The notes beneath the pieces are model-generated. The model ran no database searches, was not told where the DNA came from, and worked only from the letters and a program-made list of their open reading frames with translations. Below are positions 7,810 through 15,434 of a DNA stretch of 36,862 bases, in pieces; position 1 is the first letter of the stretch; each line of letters starts with the position of its first letter. The stretch spans positions 1 to 36,862 of the forward strand of contig NZ_WHUV01000011.1 of NCBI RefSeq assembly GCF_009380155.1. Direction: 5' to 3'. The position numbers and the translations under genes were made by a program. Source of the stretch: Pseudomonas piscis (GTDB lineage Bacteria > Pseudomonadota > Gammaproteobacteria > Pseudomonadales > Pseudomonadaceae).

Positions 7810-10134
7810 TTAGTTCATCCAGCCCTTGACCCAATCCATCACCGACTCGCCACCTGCCGGGCTTTCGCCACCGCAGGAAGCGCCGGGAGGCGGTTCGCTG
7901 CCGCGAATATACGGCATCTGCACAGCCCCCGGACAGTTGGCATCGGAGCCCTGCCCGGTACGTGAATCGACCCAGGCCTGGACCACGTTGTCCGGCTGCG
8001 GCATGTCCAGCGGCAGCGGATCGGCCTTGCGCATGAAGCTGGTCCACACCTGCAGGGCGCCGGTGGCTCCCGTGAACGGCGTCTTGCCGTTGTCGTCGCG
8101 GCCAAGCCAGATCACTGCCAGCAGGTCCTGGCTGAACCCGGCGAACCAGCTGTCGCGGGAATCGTTACTGGTGCCGGTCTTGCCAGCGAGCGTCAGGCTG
8201 CTGGGCAGCACGCTGTACACCGAGCGCCCGGTACCCTCGCGCATGACTCGCTGCATGGCGCTCTGGATCAGGTAGATCGAGCCCGCATCGAAACGCTGCT
8301 GGATCTGGAACGGATAGCGCTTGAGCGGCTCGCCCTCAGCGGTCAGCACACTGCGAATCCCGCGCATCGGCGTATTGAAACCGCCATTGGCCAGGGTCTG
8401 GTACATGGTGGCCACTTCCATCGGGCTCATGCCCCCCGCGCCCAGCAGCATGGATGGGAATGCCGGGAATTCCCGGGTTACCCCCAGGCGCCCAAGCGTC
8501 TTCAAGACATTCGGCACACCCACTTCCAGCCCGAGCCGGGCTGTGGAAAGGTTGTAGGAATGCGCCAGCCCCTGGTACAGGAAGACCGTGCCATGGCTGC
8601 GGCGATCATAGTTCTGCGGCTTCCACACCTGGCCATCCGCGCCCTTGACCGAGAAGGCTTCATCCGAAAGCCAGCTAGTCAGCGTGTACTGGCTGGGTTT
8701 CTCCAGGGCCGTCAGGTAGACCGCCGGCTTGATCAGCGAGCCGATCGGGCGCACGGCATCCAGGGCTCGGTTGAATCCGGCGAAACCGGCCTGGCGACTA
8801 CCGATCATCGCCTGGACTTCACCGGTTTCCGGGTTGGTCACCACCATCGCCGCCTCGACCTCATCCGAGCCCTTGCGTCCGGACAGGCGCTTGAAGGTGT
8901 CGTTGACGGAGGCTTCGGCCTTCATTTGCAGGATCGGATCGAAGCTGGTGAAGATCCGCAGTCCTTCCTCGGTCAAGTCTTCATCGCGATAGTCTTCGCG
9001 CAGCTGGCGCTTGACCAGGTCGAGGAAGCCGGGGAACGAGCTGTCTGCCAGGCTGCCGCGCTTGGTCACGCCCAGGGGCATCTTCTTCGCCGCCTCGACC
9101 TGCTCTGGCGTGGCGACGCCCTGTTGAGCCAGCAGATCGAGCACCAGGTTACGCCGCTCCAGAGCACGTTCCGGATAGCGCCGCGGGTTGTAATAGGAAG
9201 GTCCCTTGACCATGCCCACCAATAGCGCCACTTGATGCAGCTTGAGTTCGGACAGCGGCTGGCTGAAGAAGAACTGGCTGGCCAGGCCGAAACCATGCAC
9301 CGCGCGCTGGCCATCCTGGCCGACGAACACTTCGTTGAGGTAGGCCTCGAGGATCTCGCGCTTGTCGTAATGCAGCTCCAGCAACAAGGCCATCATGGCC
9401 TCGGTGAGCTTGCGCGACAGGCTGCGCTCGTTGGTCAGGAAGAAGTTCTTCACCAATTGCTGGGTCAGGGTGCTACCGCCCTGGCGCATCTGGCCCGACG
9501 AAGTGTTGACCCAGATCGCCCGGGCGATGGACTTGGGCGAGACCCCGAAGTGCGAGTAGAAGTCCCGGTCCTCGACGGTCACCAGGGTTTCCAGCAAGTA
9601 CGGCGGAACCTGGTCGATCTTGATCAGGATCCGGTCTTCGAGGTTCTTTGGATACAGGCCACCAATCAACAGGGGCTCAAGGCGTACCACCGCCAGTTTC
9701 GCGCCCTTGCTGCCGGACAGTTCGGCCACGTAATCGCCGGAGAAACGCACGCGCACCGGCTGCGCCTGCTCCAGTCCTTCATAGAACTGGAAGCCTCGGG
9801 TATTCAAGTCAACGGTATTGCCGCTGACCGAAGCCGCGCCGGGGCCATTGGCAACGCTTTCACGGCGATAGCCCAAGGCATCGAGCTCCGTGAGGAAGTC
9901 GTCCTTGCTGAGCTTCTGTCCGACGAACAGCTCCAGCGGACGCGCATAGACCTTGGCCGGAATGGTCCAGCGCTTGCCGGAGAACTTCTCCTGGACCACG
10001 GCATCGAGGTAGACGGCGAAACCGGCGAGCACCACCAGGCCCACCAGACTGAGCTTGAGCGCCCAGCCCAGCCAGGGGCGCAGGCCGCCAGAGGAAGTTT
10101 TTTTTGCAGAACGAGGGGATCGGGTACGAGTCAT
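7810..10134 (-). CDS. mrcB: Penicillin-binding protein 1b, bifunctional transglycosylase/transpeptidase
   Basis: A class A PBP of 774 residues that polymerises and cross-links peptidoglycan at the inner membrane. Order: short basic cytosolic tail, one membrane helix (about residues 25-45), UB2H-like region, GT51 transglycosylase with EDRDFYSHFGV and the QGGSTLTQQLVKN motif, and transpeptidase with SLIK (SxxK), SYN (SxN) and KTGTS (KTG) motifs. All catalytic boxes are present. The start is notable: the ATG has no Shine-Dalgarno, and a TATAAT -10 box lies 8 bases upstream, so the mRNA may be nearly leaderless. It heads an operon with the TPR lipoprotein and yqcC. Confidence 0.96.
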   Translation of the reverse strand: MTRTRSPRSAKKTSSGGLRPWLGWALKLSLVGLVVLAGFAVYLDAVVQEKFSGKRWTIPAKVYARPLELFVGQKLSKDDFLTELDALGYRRESVANGPGAASVSGNTVDLNTRGFQFYEGLEQAQPVRVRFSGDYVAELSGSKGAKLAVVRLEPLLIGGLYPKNLEDRILIKIDQVPPYLLETLVTVEDRDFYSHFGVSPKSIARAIWVNTSSGQMRQGGSTLTQQLVKNFFLTNERSLSRKLTEAMMALLLELHYDKREILEAYLNEVFVGQDGQRAVHGFGLASQFFFSQPLSELKLHQVALLVGMVKGPSYYNPRRYPERALERRNLVLDLLAQQGVATPEQVEAAKKMPLGVTKRGSLADSSFPGFLDLVKRQLREDYRDEDLTEEGLRIFTSFDPILQMKAEASVNDTFKRLSGRKGSDEVEAAMVVTNPETGEVQAMIGSRQAGFAGFNRALDAVRPIGSLIKPAVYLTALEKPSQYTLTSWLSDEAFSVKGADGQVWKPQNYDRRSHGTVFLYQGLAHSYNLSTARLGLEVGVPNVLKTLGRLGVTREFPAFPSMLLGAGGMSPMEVATMYQTLANGGFNTPMRGIRSVLTAEGEPLKRYPFQIQQRFDAGSIYLIQSAMQRVMREGTGRSVYSVLPSSLTLAGKTGTSNDSRDSWFAGFSQDLLAVIWLGRDDNGKTPFTGATGALQVWTSFMRKADPLPLDMPQPDNVVQAWVDSRTGQGSDANCPGAVQMPYIRGSEPPPGASCGGESPAGGESVMDWVKGWMN

Positions 10135-10142
10135 GGCGGCGG

Positions 10143-10169
10143 ATTATACGCACTTTGATTCATCATCAA
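10143..10169 (-). promoter_or_regulatory. Candidate mrcB promoter very close to the start codon
   Basis: Minus-strand TATAAT (10148-10143) is a perfect -10. TTGATG (10169-10164) is a possible -35 at a short 15-nt spacing. The predicted transcription start falls about 1-3 bases before the mrcB ATG at 10134. Confidence 0.45.
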
Positions 10170-10186
10170 CATGCGCCAACCGAGGT

Positions 10187-10214
10187 TTGCCTGGACGCCC
10201 GCAGCGGCCATAAT
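10187..10214 (+). promoter_or_regulatory. Candidate promoter for the APH/P-loop kinase gene
   Basis: TTGCCT (10187-10192), a 16-nt spacer and CATAAT (10209-10214) on the + strand. The start is predicted near 10221, about 30 bases before the GTG codon. The promoter is divergent from that of mrcB in a shared 115-bp gap. Confidence 0.4.
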
Positions 10215-10249
10215 AGCGCCCTCGTTTTTCCGACCCTGAAGGACCGCCT

Positions 10250-11806
10250 GTGAGCCAGTCACTGATCGCCGCCTTGCAAAACCCAGCTCTTTATCCGCAT
10301 CCGGTAGACGGATTCCAGGTCATCGAAACCCATATTTCCTGGGTGATCCTCACCGGCCCGTTCGCCTATAAAGTGAAGAAGCCGGTCAACTTCGGCTTCC
10401 TGGACTTCACCAGCCTGGAAGCCCGCGAGCATTTCTGCGGCGAGGAGCTGCGTCTTAACCAGCGCCTGACCCAGGACCTGTACCTGGAAGTCCTGCCGAT
10501 CACTGGCAGCGCCGAGACCCCGGAACTGGGCGGTAGCGGTCCGGTTGTCGACTATGCACTGAAAATGCGCCAGTTCCCCCAGAGTCAGCTGTTGAGCACC
10601 CTGCAAAGCAACGGCGAACTGACCACCACGCACATCGACCAAATGGCTCGGCAGATCGCTCAGTTCCACCTCAGCGCTCCCCAGGTTCCCGCCGATCATG
10701 AGGCCGGAACCCCGGACAGCGTGATGGCGCCGGTGCGCCAGAACTTCGAGCAGATCCGCCCATTCCTCAGCGACAAGGCCGACCTGCAGCAACTCGAGGC
10801 CCTGGAAGCCTGGGCCGAAACCAGCTTCGAACGCCTCAAGCCCCTGCTGGCCCAGCGCAAGAACGATGGTTTCATTCGCGAATGCCACGGCGACATCCAC
10901 CTGGGCAACGCCACCCTCATCGATGGCGACGTGGTGATCTTCGACTGCATCGAATTCAACGAGCCCTTCCGCTTCACCGATGTGTACGCCGACACCGGCT
11001 TCCTCGCCATGGACCTGGAAGACCGTGGCCTGAAGAGCCTGGCGCGGCGCTTCGTCAGTCAGTACCTGGAACTGACCGGCGACTATCAGGGCCTGGAACT
11101 GCTCAACTTCTACAAGGCCTACCGCGCCCTGGTACGAGCCAAGGTCAGCCTGTTCAGCATGCCGGCCGATGCCACCGCAGTTCAGCGTGCCACCACCCTG
11201 CGCCAGTACCGCAACTACGCCAACCTGGCGGAAAGCTACAGCACCATTCCATCGCGCTTCCTGGCCATCACCTCCGGCGTCTCTGCGGTAGGCAAGAGCC
11301 ATGTGGCCATGCGCCTGGTCGATGCCCTGGGCGCCGTTCGGCTGCGTTCCGACGTCGAACGCAAGCGCCTGTTCGGCGAGCAGCAGGGAGCCAACGACCT
11401 GCATGCCGGCATCTATAGCAACGATGCCAGCAACGCGACCTATGAGCGCCTGCATGAAATCGCCGAAGTCATCCTGCGTGCCGGCTTCCCCGTGGTCATC
11501 GACGCCACCTACCTCAAGCGTGCCCAGCGTGATGCCGCCGCCAAGGTTGCCGAAGCCACCGGCACGCCATGCCTGATCATCGACTGCAACGCCCCACAGG
11601 CGGTCATCGCCAGCTGGCTCGCGCAACGTCAGGCCGACCAGAACGATCCATCGGACGCTACCCTGGCGGTGATCGCCGAGCAACAAGCCACACGCGAGGC
11701 GTTGACAGAAGAGGAACTGCTGCGCAGCAAGCGCGTCGAGACCAACGAAAGCGGTAGCCTGGACGTCCTGGTCACCAACATTCGCCAACGCCTGCCGGGC
11801 CTCTGA
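10250..11806 (+). CDS. APH-like kinase fused to a P-loop kinase/AAA domain
   Basis: A 518-residue two-domain protein beginning with GTG (AAGGA lies about 8 bases upstream). Residues about 30-330 resemble the aminoglycoside phosphotransferase/protein-kinase-like fold, with the Brenner-type motif HGDIHLGN and a downstream metal-binding DCIEFN. Residues about 340-518 form a separate P-loop domain with Walker A SGVSAVGKS and a downstream VVIDATYLK like small-molecule kinases. This fusion is widespread in proteobacteria but its substrate is unknown, and I do not assign one. It is divergent from mrcB. The next gene is separated by a strong hairpin, suggesting a single-gene unit. Confidence 0.85.
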   Translation: MSQSLIAALQNPALYPHPVDGFQVIETHISWVILTGPFAYKVKKPVNFGFLDFTSLEAREHFCGEELRLNQRLTQDLYLEVLPITGSAETPELGGSGPVVDYALKMRQFPQSQLLSTLQSNGELTTTHIDQMARQIAQFHLSAPQVPADHEAGTPDSVMAPVRQNFEQIRPFLSDKADLQQLEALEAWAETSFERLKPLLAQRKNDGFIRECHGDIHLGNATLIDGDVVIFDCIEFNEPFRFTDVYADTGFLAMDLEDRGLKSLARRFVSQYLELTGDYQGLELLNFYKAYRALVRAKVSLFSMPADATAVQRATTLRQYRNYANLAESYSTIPSRFLAITSGVSAVGKSHVAMRLVDALGAVRLRSDVERKRLFGEQQGANDLHAGIYSNDASNATYERLHEIAEVILRAGFPVVIDATYLKRAQRDAAAKVAEATGTPCLIIDCNAPQAVIASWLAQRQADQNDPSDATLAVIAEQQATREALTEEELLRSKRVETNESGSLDVLVTNIRQRLPGL

Positions 11807-11813
11807 GTCACTC

Positions 11814-11850
11814 TTTCAGCCGTGAAGTGGCAAAGACTTCACGGCTGAAA
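11814..11850 (+). terminator. 15-bp perfect inverted repeat after the kinase gene
   Basis: Arms 11814-11828 and 11836-11850 are perfectly complementary with a 7-nt loop. It lies 7 bases after the stop codon. An A-tract, not a T-tract, follows the 3' arm on the + strand, so it is at best a weak intrinsic terminator, or a hairpin protecting the mRNA end. Its 3' arm overlaps the possible -35 of the next promoter. Confidence 0.5.
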
Positions 11851-11855
11851 AACAG

Positions 11856-11870
11856 TGGCACTATACTGGC
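11856..11870 (+). promoter_or_regulatory. Overlapping sigma-70 -10 and sigma-54-like promoter
   Basis: TGGCAC (11856-11861) with TGGC (11867-11870) keeps the invariant GG-N10-GC of sigma-54 promoters, with one change from TTGC. The same bases contain TATACT (11862-11867), a sigma-70 -10 with TTCACG 18 bases upstream. The pentapeptide gene starts about 30 bases downstream. It cannot be decided from sequence which is used. Confidence 0.35.
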
Positions 11871-11899
11871 GTCATAAATCCACCGCCGGTGACGTCGCC

Positions 11900-12244
11900 A
11901 TGAGCCAACCCAAACTTCTCGACACTGCGCTTTACGCTCTGCTGCACAAGGACGACATCACGGGCTTCAACCGTGAACGCCCCAAGGATCAACCCATCGA
12001 CATGCGTGGCGGAGACTTCCGCGGTCTCGACCTGCGCGAACTGAACGCCACCGGCATCGACTTCACCGACGCCTATTTCCGCTCTGCCGACCTGCGTGGC
12101 CTGGATCTTCGAAACGCCTCGATGGAAGGCGCAAGCCTTGCCCATGCGCAGATTTCCGGGGCCTACTTCCCCGTGGAGCTGACTGCCGACGAGATCCTGA
12201 TGTCGGTCAATTTCGGCACCCGCCTGCGTTACAACACCCGCTGA
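11900..12244 (+). CDS. Pentapeptide-repeat protein
   Basis: A 114-residue protein. I start it at the ATG at 11900 with GGTGA seven bases upstream. The middle (about residues 35-85) has tandem A(D/N)LXX-type units: GGDFRGLDLRELNATGIDF, then SADLRGLDLRNASMEGASL. These would form a short right-handed quadrilateral beta-helix of about two to three coils. The C-terminus (FPVELTADEILMSVNFGTRLRY) is not repeat-like. Function is unknown. It is too short to be compared with gyrase-protecting Qnr proteins, and I do not suggest that role. Confidence 0.85.
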   Translation: MSQPKLLDTALYALLHKDDITGFNRERPKDQPIDMRGGDFRGLDLRELNATGIDFTDAYFRSADLRGLDLRNASMEGASLAHAQISGAYFPVELTADEILMSVNFGTRLRYNTR

Positions 12245-12260
12245 AGTTCCCCTCTGCATA

Positions 12261-12284
12261 TCCGGCGCATCGCCCTGCGCCGGA
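12261..12284 (+). terminator. Hairpin downstream of the pentapeptide gene
   Basis: A 9-bp perfect stem (12261-12269 with 12276-12284) lies 16 bases after the stop. No T-tract follows, so intrinsic termination is uncertain. The rest of 12285-12462 contains no gene that I can support; a weak TACACT -10-like box lies near 12412. Confidence 0.4.
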
Positions 12285-12462
12285 CATGCCCCCCGCTCCT
12301 TCCCCTGCCGTACTGCGTCGCGAACTCCCCCGCTCCAACGATGAACTCACCCGCCTTAGAAGCATTTGCGTCGAACCCGACCAACGCACAGCGCGTTTTC
12401 TGCTGAGCGCTACACTCCTTTGAAGCTGCCCACTCACCATTCGGCCATCGCCAGGAGGCTTG

Positions 12463-12735
12463 ATGAATGATGAACTGCAACACCTGAAGAACCTCGGCAA
12501 GACATCCGCGCAGTGGCTGCATGCAGTGGGCATCCATAGTGCTTCGGACCTGCGTCGCCTGGGAGCGGTGGACGCATACCGCGCCGTGCGCACCCGGGGT
12601 TTTCGTGCCTCGAAGGTCTTGCTCTATGCCATCGAGGGCGCGCTGATGGACATGCACTGGAACGACCTCCCCGCCGAACGCAAGGAAGCCCTGAACAAGC
12701 AGCTGGATGCCATTTCCACCCGTCAAAAAAACTGA
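12463..12735 (+). CDS. TfoX C-terminal-domain-like protein
   Basis: A 90-residue cytosolic protein matching the C-terminal half of TfoX/Sxy (LKNLGKTSAQWLHAVGIHSASDLRRLGAVDAY). This is a helix-hairpin-helix-like domain found alone in many proteobacteria. The N-terminal TfoX domain is absent, so it is not a full competence regulator. The ATG at 12463 follows a strong AGGAGG. A TTG one codon earlier is too near it. It ends 13 bases before cbpA, and the two are probably co-transcribed. A helix-hairpin-helix role in nucleic-acid binding is a family inference. Confidence 0.85.
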   Translation: MNDELQHLKNLGKTSAQWLHAVGIHSASDLRRLGAVDAYRAVRTRGFRASKVLLYAIEGALMDMHWNDLPAERKEALNKQLDAISTRQKN

Positions 12736-12748
12736 TTGGCACACTTCT

Positions 12749-13549
12749 ATGTATCTATTGGGAGAGCAGCCGGCCTACGCCGATGCCTTGATCAATCGCC
12801 TGCAGAACATTCCGCCGCAACTGCTCGAAGGCCTGGCGCCCTGCGGCCCGACACTGGAACTGCCGGCCATGGCGGACCTTTCAGGCGCCCTGCCCGGCCA
12901 TCAGATCTACCTGCTGGAAAGCGGTGTGATCCAGGCGAGCGTCGAGGATCGTCCACTGTTCTACCTGCACGAAGGCGACCTGGTGGGATTGCGTCGGGGC
13001 CTCGAGCAGCCCCACTGGCTGCTTGGCTGCGACGCGCCCTTGCAACTGATTCCGTACCTGAGGGCAGATGTGTTCCGGCACATCCATGCCGATGAACAGC
13101 GCTCGGAGTTGCTGCTGCAATACCTGATCGGCCAAACCGCCCTGCTCTCGGATGCCGTTGCCCGCCTGAAACCGCCGGAACTGCGCAGTCATAATGGCTT
13201 CAAGCGCGTACAGCAAGGCGAAGTGCTGATCGCCCAGGGCGATGAGGCGGACCATGTCTTCGTGATAGTCGAGGGGCATGCCCAGGCCTTCGTCGACGGG
13301 CACAAGGTCGGCGACGTGCCCAAGGACGAGATCTTCGGCGCCATGTCGATGTTCACCGGTGAAAAGCGCAGCGCCAGCGTGATCGCCAGCGAACCGACCA
13401 CCGTGATGCTGATTCCCAGGGATCAGTTCCTCAGCCTGACCCAGAGCAATCCACGAGTAGCCCATAGCCTGATCGAAAGCATGGCCCGGCGCATCAACCT
13501 GTTGAACCGGGAAGTGATCCGGCTCAAGGGCCTCGGCGATCGCGAATAA
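12749..13549 (+). CDS. cbpA: CbpA, cyclic-nucleotide-binding protein
   Basis: A 266-residue protein with two cyclic-nucleotide-binding-like domains and no DNA-binding or catalytic domain. The N-terminal copy (about residues 20-130) is degenerate. The C-terminal copy (about 145-250) has the beta-roll (VLIAQGDEADHVFVIVEGHAQ) and a phosphate-binding cassette FGAMSMFTGEKRSAS. The arginine is kept, but the usual glutamate after FG is Ala. It matches, by family and by position next to prrF, P. aeruginosa CbpA, a cAMP-binding, polarly localised protein controlled by Vfr. No clear Vfr site is seen here. No good Shine-Dalgarno precedes the ATG, so coupling to the TfoX-like gene is likely. Confidence 0.85.
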   Translation: MYLLGEQPAYADALINRLQNIPPQLLEGLAPCGPTLELPAMADLSGALPGHQIYLLESGVIQASVEDRPLFYLHEGDLVGLRRGLEQPHWLLGCDAPLQLIPYLRADVFRHIHADEQRSELLLQYLIGQTALLSDAVARLKPPELRSHNGFKRVQQGEVLIAQGDEADHVFVIVEGHAQAFVDGHKVGDVPKDEIFGAMSMFTGEKRSASVIASEPTTVMLIPRDQFLSLTQSNPRVAHSLIESMARRINLLNREVIRLKGLGDRE

Positions 13550-13614
13550 GCCCGAATCCGGAGGCGATTCAAACGAGCGTTTAGCGAAATATGCAAAAAC
13601 TGGAAATCACCACG

Positions 13615-13646
13615 TTGACATCGAAATGAGAATCGTTATGATTATC
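13615..13646 (+). promoter_or_regulatory. Fur-controlled PrrF promoter
   Basis: Perfect -35 TTGACA (13615-13620), a 16-nt spacer and -10 TATGAT (13637-13642). A Fur box covering about 13625-13646 (GAGAATCGTTATGATTATC) spans the spacer and -10, so iron-loaded Fur would block polymerase directly. Confidence 0.88.
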
Positions 13647-13649
13647 ACA

Positions 13650-13761
13650 ACTGGTCGCGAGATCAGCCGATAACCTGGAAGACCAGTGGTTCGGACTCTC
13701 AGATTATCTCCTCATCAGGCTAATCACGGTTATTTGACCCGGCTCTGCCGGGTCTTTTTTT
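13650..13761 (+). ncRNA. prrF: PrrF small RNA (iron-sparing)
   Basis: About 112 nt, starting AACTGGTCGCGAG and ending in the terminator at 13736-13761. The single-stranded core (CTCAGATTATCTCC then TCATCAGGCTAATC, about 13697-13726) is the conserved pairing region that represses iron-using proteins such as aconitase, succinate dehydrogenase and superoxide dismutase when iron is scarce, together with Hfq. It lies between cbpA and the heme operon, exactly where P. aeruginosa has its tandem prrF1-prrF2. Only one copy is present here, so a PrrH-type read-through RNA cannot form at this site. Confidence 0.93.
13736..13761 (+). terminator. PrrF intrinsic terminator
   Basis: An 8-bp perfect stem GACCCGGC/GCCGGGTC with a TCT loop is followed by seven T residues (13755-13761). 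It ends 20 bases before the convergent stop of the ChaN lipoprotein gene. Confidence 0.95.
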
Positions 13762-13780
13762 GCCTGCAAAAAACCTTCGC

Positions 13781-14644
13781 TCAACGCCTCAACGGTGCGC
13801 AGTAATCGCGTTCGGGTTGGGGCGGGGTGAACCAGACCAGGTCGGCATTGGCCAGATCCACCGAGTGGCCACGCTCCGCCAGCATCAACACCAGCACTTC
13901 CTGCGGATGCCCAAGGTCGGCCAGATGCAAGGGCACGCCCAGATCCTTGCGCGCATGGAACGCACCAGCAAACAACAAGGCAGGAGCCGGTGCCGCGAGC
14001 AGGCGCTCGGCCATGCGCCGATCACGCTGCTGCTGTACGGCCAGCATGGCTGGTACCTGGCTTTGAGGCAGCAGACCGCAATGGGATTCGCGAATCTGTG
14101 CGGCCAAGGTCGTGGTTACCCTGTCGTCGTTGACCCGGGAGCCAGACAGCGATGGCGCCTTGGCATAGATATCACGCACTTCCTGGCGATCCAGGTTGGC
14201 GCAGAGCAGCGGATAAGGCTGCTTCAAGGCATACCCCACTAACGGGCCATAGAGGCTCCAGTCCCAGCCGGGCTGCCAGGCCAGCGCAGCAGGCAGGTCA
14301 TCAGGCCAACGCCCCGTGCCAACCGCCGCCCTGCTGGCATCGACACGGGATTGCTGATCGGGGTTGAGCATCTCCAGCAGCAAGCTGCCCTGGGGCCGTT
14401 GCACGGCCATCGAACGCAGCAACCACAATTGCACGGCGTGGTGCTCGGGGTTGTCGTGCTGCTCGCCGACGATCACCCGTGATGCCTGGCCCAACAGCAC
14501 CGCCAACTCTTCGGGAGCAAGTATTCGACCATTGCGCAGGTCGACGATGCTGCCCGCAGGCGTCGCCACGGGAGGCGGCAGGATCGGGGCCGAGGTCTGG
14601 CAGCCCGCCAGTGACAACACCAGCAGAAGTAGCAACGAACGCAT
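13781..14644 (-). CDS. phuW: ChaN/PhuW-type heme-associated lipoprotein
   Basis: A 287-residue predicted lipoprotein. The signal peptide ends in the lipobox LAGC with Cys15. The ChaN (DUF399-type) domain follows, with the characteristic GEQHDNPEHHAVQ motif near residue 61 and FAGAFHARKDLGVP near residue 225. These histidines are candidates for heme or metal binding. Family members bind heme and are thought to assist iron or heme handling at the outer membrane. It is the last gene of the heme operon, 22 bases after hmuV, and corresponds in position to P. aeruginosa phuW. A direct role in heme transport is inferred from context. Confidence 0.88.
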   Translation of the reverse strand: MRSLLLLLVLSLAGCQTSAPILPPPVATPAGSIVDLRNGRILAPEELAVLLGQASRVIVGEQHDNPEHHAVQLWLLRSMAVQRPQGSLLLEMLNPDQQSRVDASRAAVGTGRWPDDLPAALAWQPGWDWSLYGPLVGYALKQPYPLLCANLDRQEVRDIYAKAPSLSGSRVNDDRVTTTLAAQIRESHCGLLPQSQVPAMLAVQQQRDRRMAERLLAAPAPALLFAGAFHARKDLGVPLHLADLGHPQEVLVLMLAERGHSVDLANADLVWFTPPQPERDYCAPLRR

Positions 14645-14666
14645 CGGAACGCCTCCAGATTGCCCG

Positions 14667-15434
14667 TCAGCGGGCGATGATCAACGGATGCCCGCGCTCC
14701 GGATGCTCCTGCACCAGCACCTCCAGGCCAAATACCGCCTTAAGCGGTTCGGCGCGCAGCACGGCGGCCGGAACGCCCATGGAGTGCGGTCGTCCACCTT
14801 CGAGTAACAGCACCCGATCACAATAGCGAGCGGCCAGGTTCAGGTCATGGAGGATGACCAGCACCGCCACGCCACGATCGGCGAACGCGCGTATGGCCTG
14901 CAAGGTGACGTGCTGGTGCAACGGATCGAGGGCCGAGGTAGGTTCGTCGAGCAACAGGCTGTGCCCTGGCTCGCCCGGCCACAATTGCGCCAGGACCCTG
15001 GCCAGGTGCACCCGCTGGCGCTCCCCGCCCGACAGGGCCAGGTAGCTGCGCCCTCCAAGATGCGCGATATCGGCTGCCTCCAGGGCTGCGGTCACTATCT
15101 CCTGGTCACGCAGCAGACCACTCTGGTGAGGCAGGCGCCCCAGGCCCACCACCTCTTCGACCCGGAAGGCGAAATCCAGGCTCGATGCCTGCGGCAACAC
15201 GGCCAGGCGCCGGGCACGCTGGACACCGTCCCATTGCGCCAGCTCGCACTCGTCCAGCAATACTCGCCCCTGGTGAGCCGCCAGCTCACCACTCAAGGCG
15301 CCGAGCAGGCTGCTCTTGCCCGCGCCATTGGGTCCCAGCACCCCCAGCACCTCACCGGGAGCCAGCTGCAAGTCGATACCGGTCAGCACATCCTTGCCGC
15401 CGCGTCGTACATGCAGGTTCTTGACTCGCAACAT
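14667..15434 (-). CDS. hmuV: Heme ABC transporter ATP-binding protein
   Basis: A 255-residue ATPase that powers heme import through HmuU (PhuV in P. aeruginosa naming). Walker A GPNGAGKS is near residue 35, the ABC signature LSGGERQRV near residue 138, and Walker B SLLLDEP with a following D/H loop. All are intact. The ATG overlaps the hmuU stop (TGATG). Confidence 0.94.
   Translation of the reverse strand: MLRVKNLHVRRGGKDVLTGIDLQLAPGEVLGVLGPNGAGKSSLLGALSGELAAHQGRVLLDECELAQWDGVQRARRLAVLPQASSLDFAFRVEEVVGLGRLPHQSGLLRDQEIVTAALEAADIAHLGGRSYLALSGGERQRVHLARVLAQLWPGEPGHSLLLDEPTSALDPLHQHVTLQAIRAFADRGVAVLVILHDLNLAARYCDRVLLLEGGRPHSMGVPAAVLRAEPLKAVFGLEVLVQEHPERGHPLIIAR

Noticed and set aside
11900..12244. 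Possible Qnr-like quinolone-resistance protein
   Set aside because: The pentapeptide region is far too short for a DNA-mimic dimer of the Qnr type.
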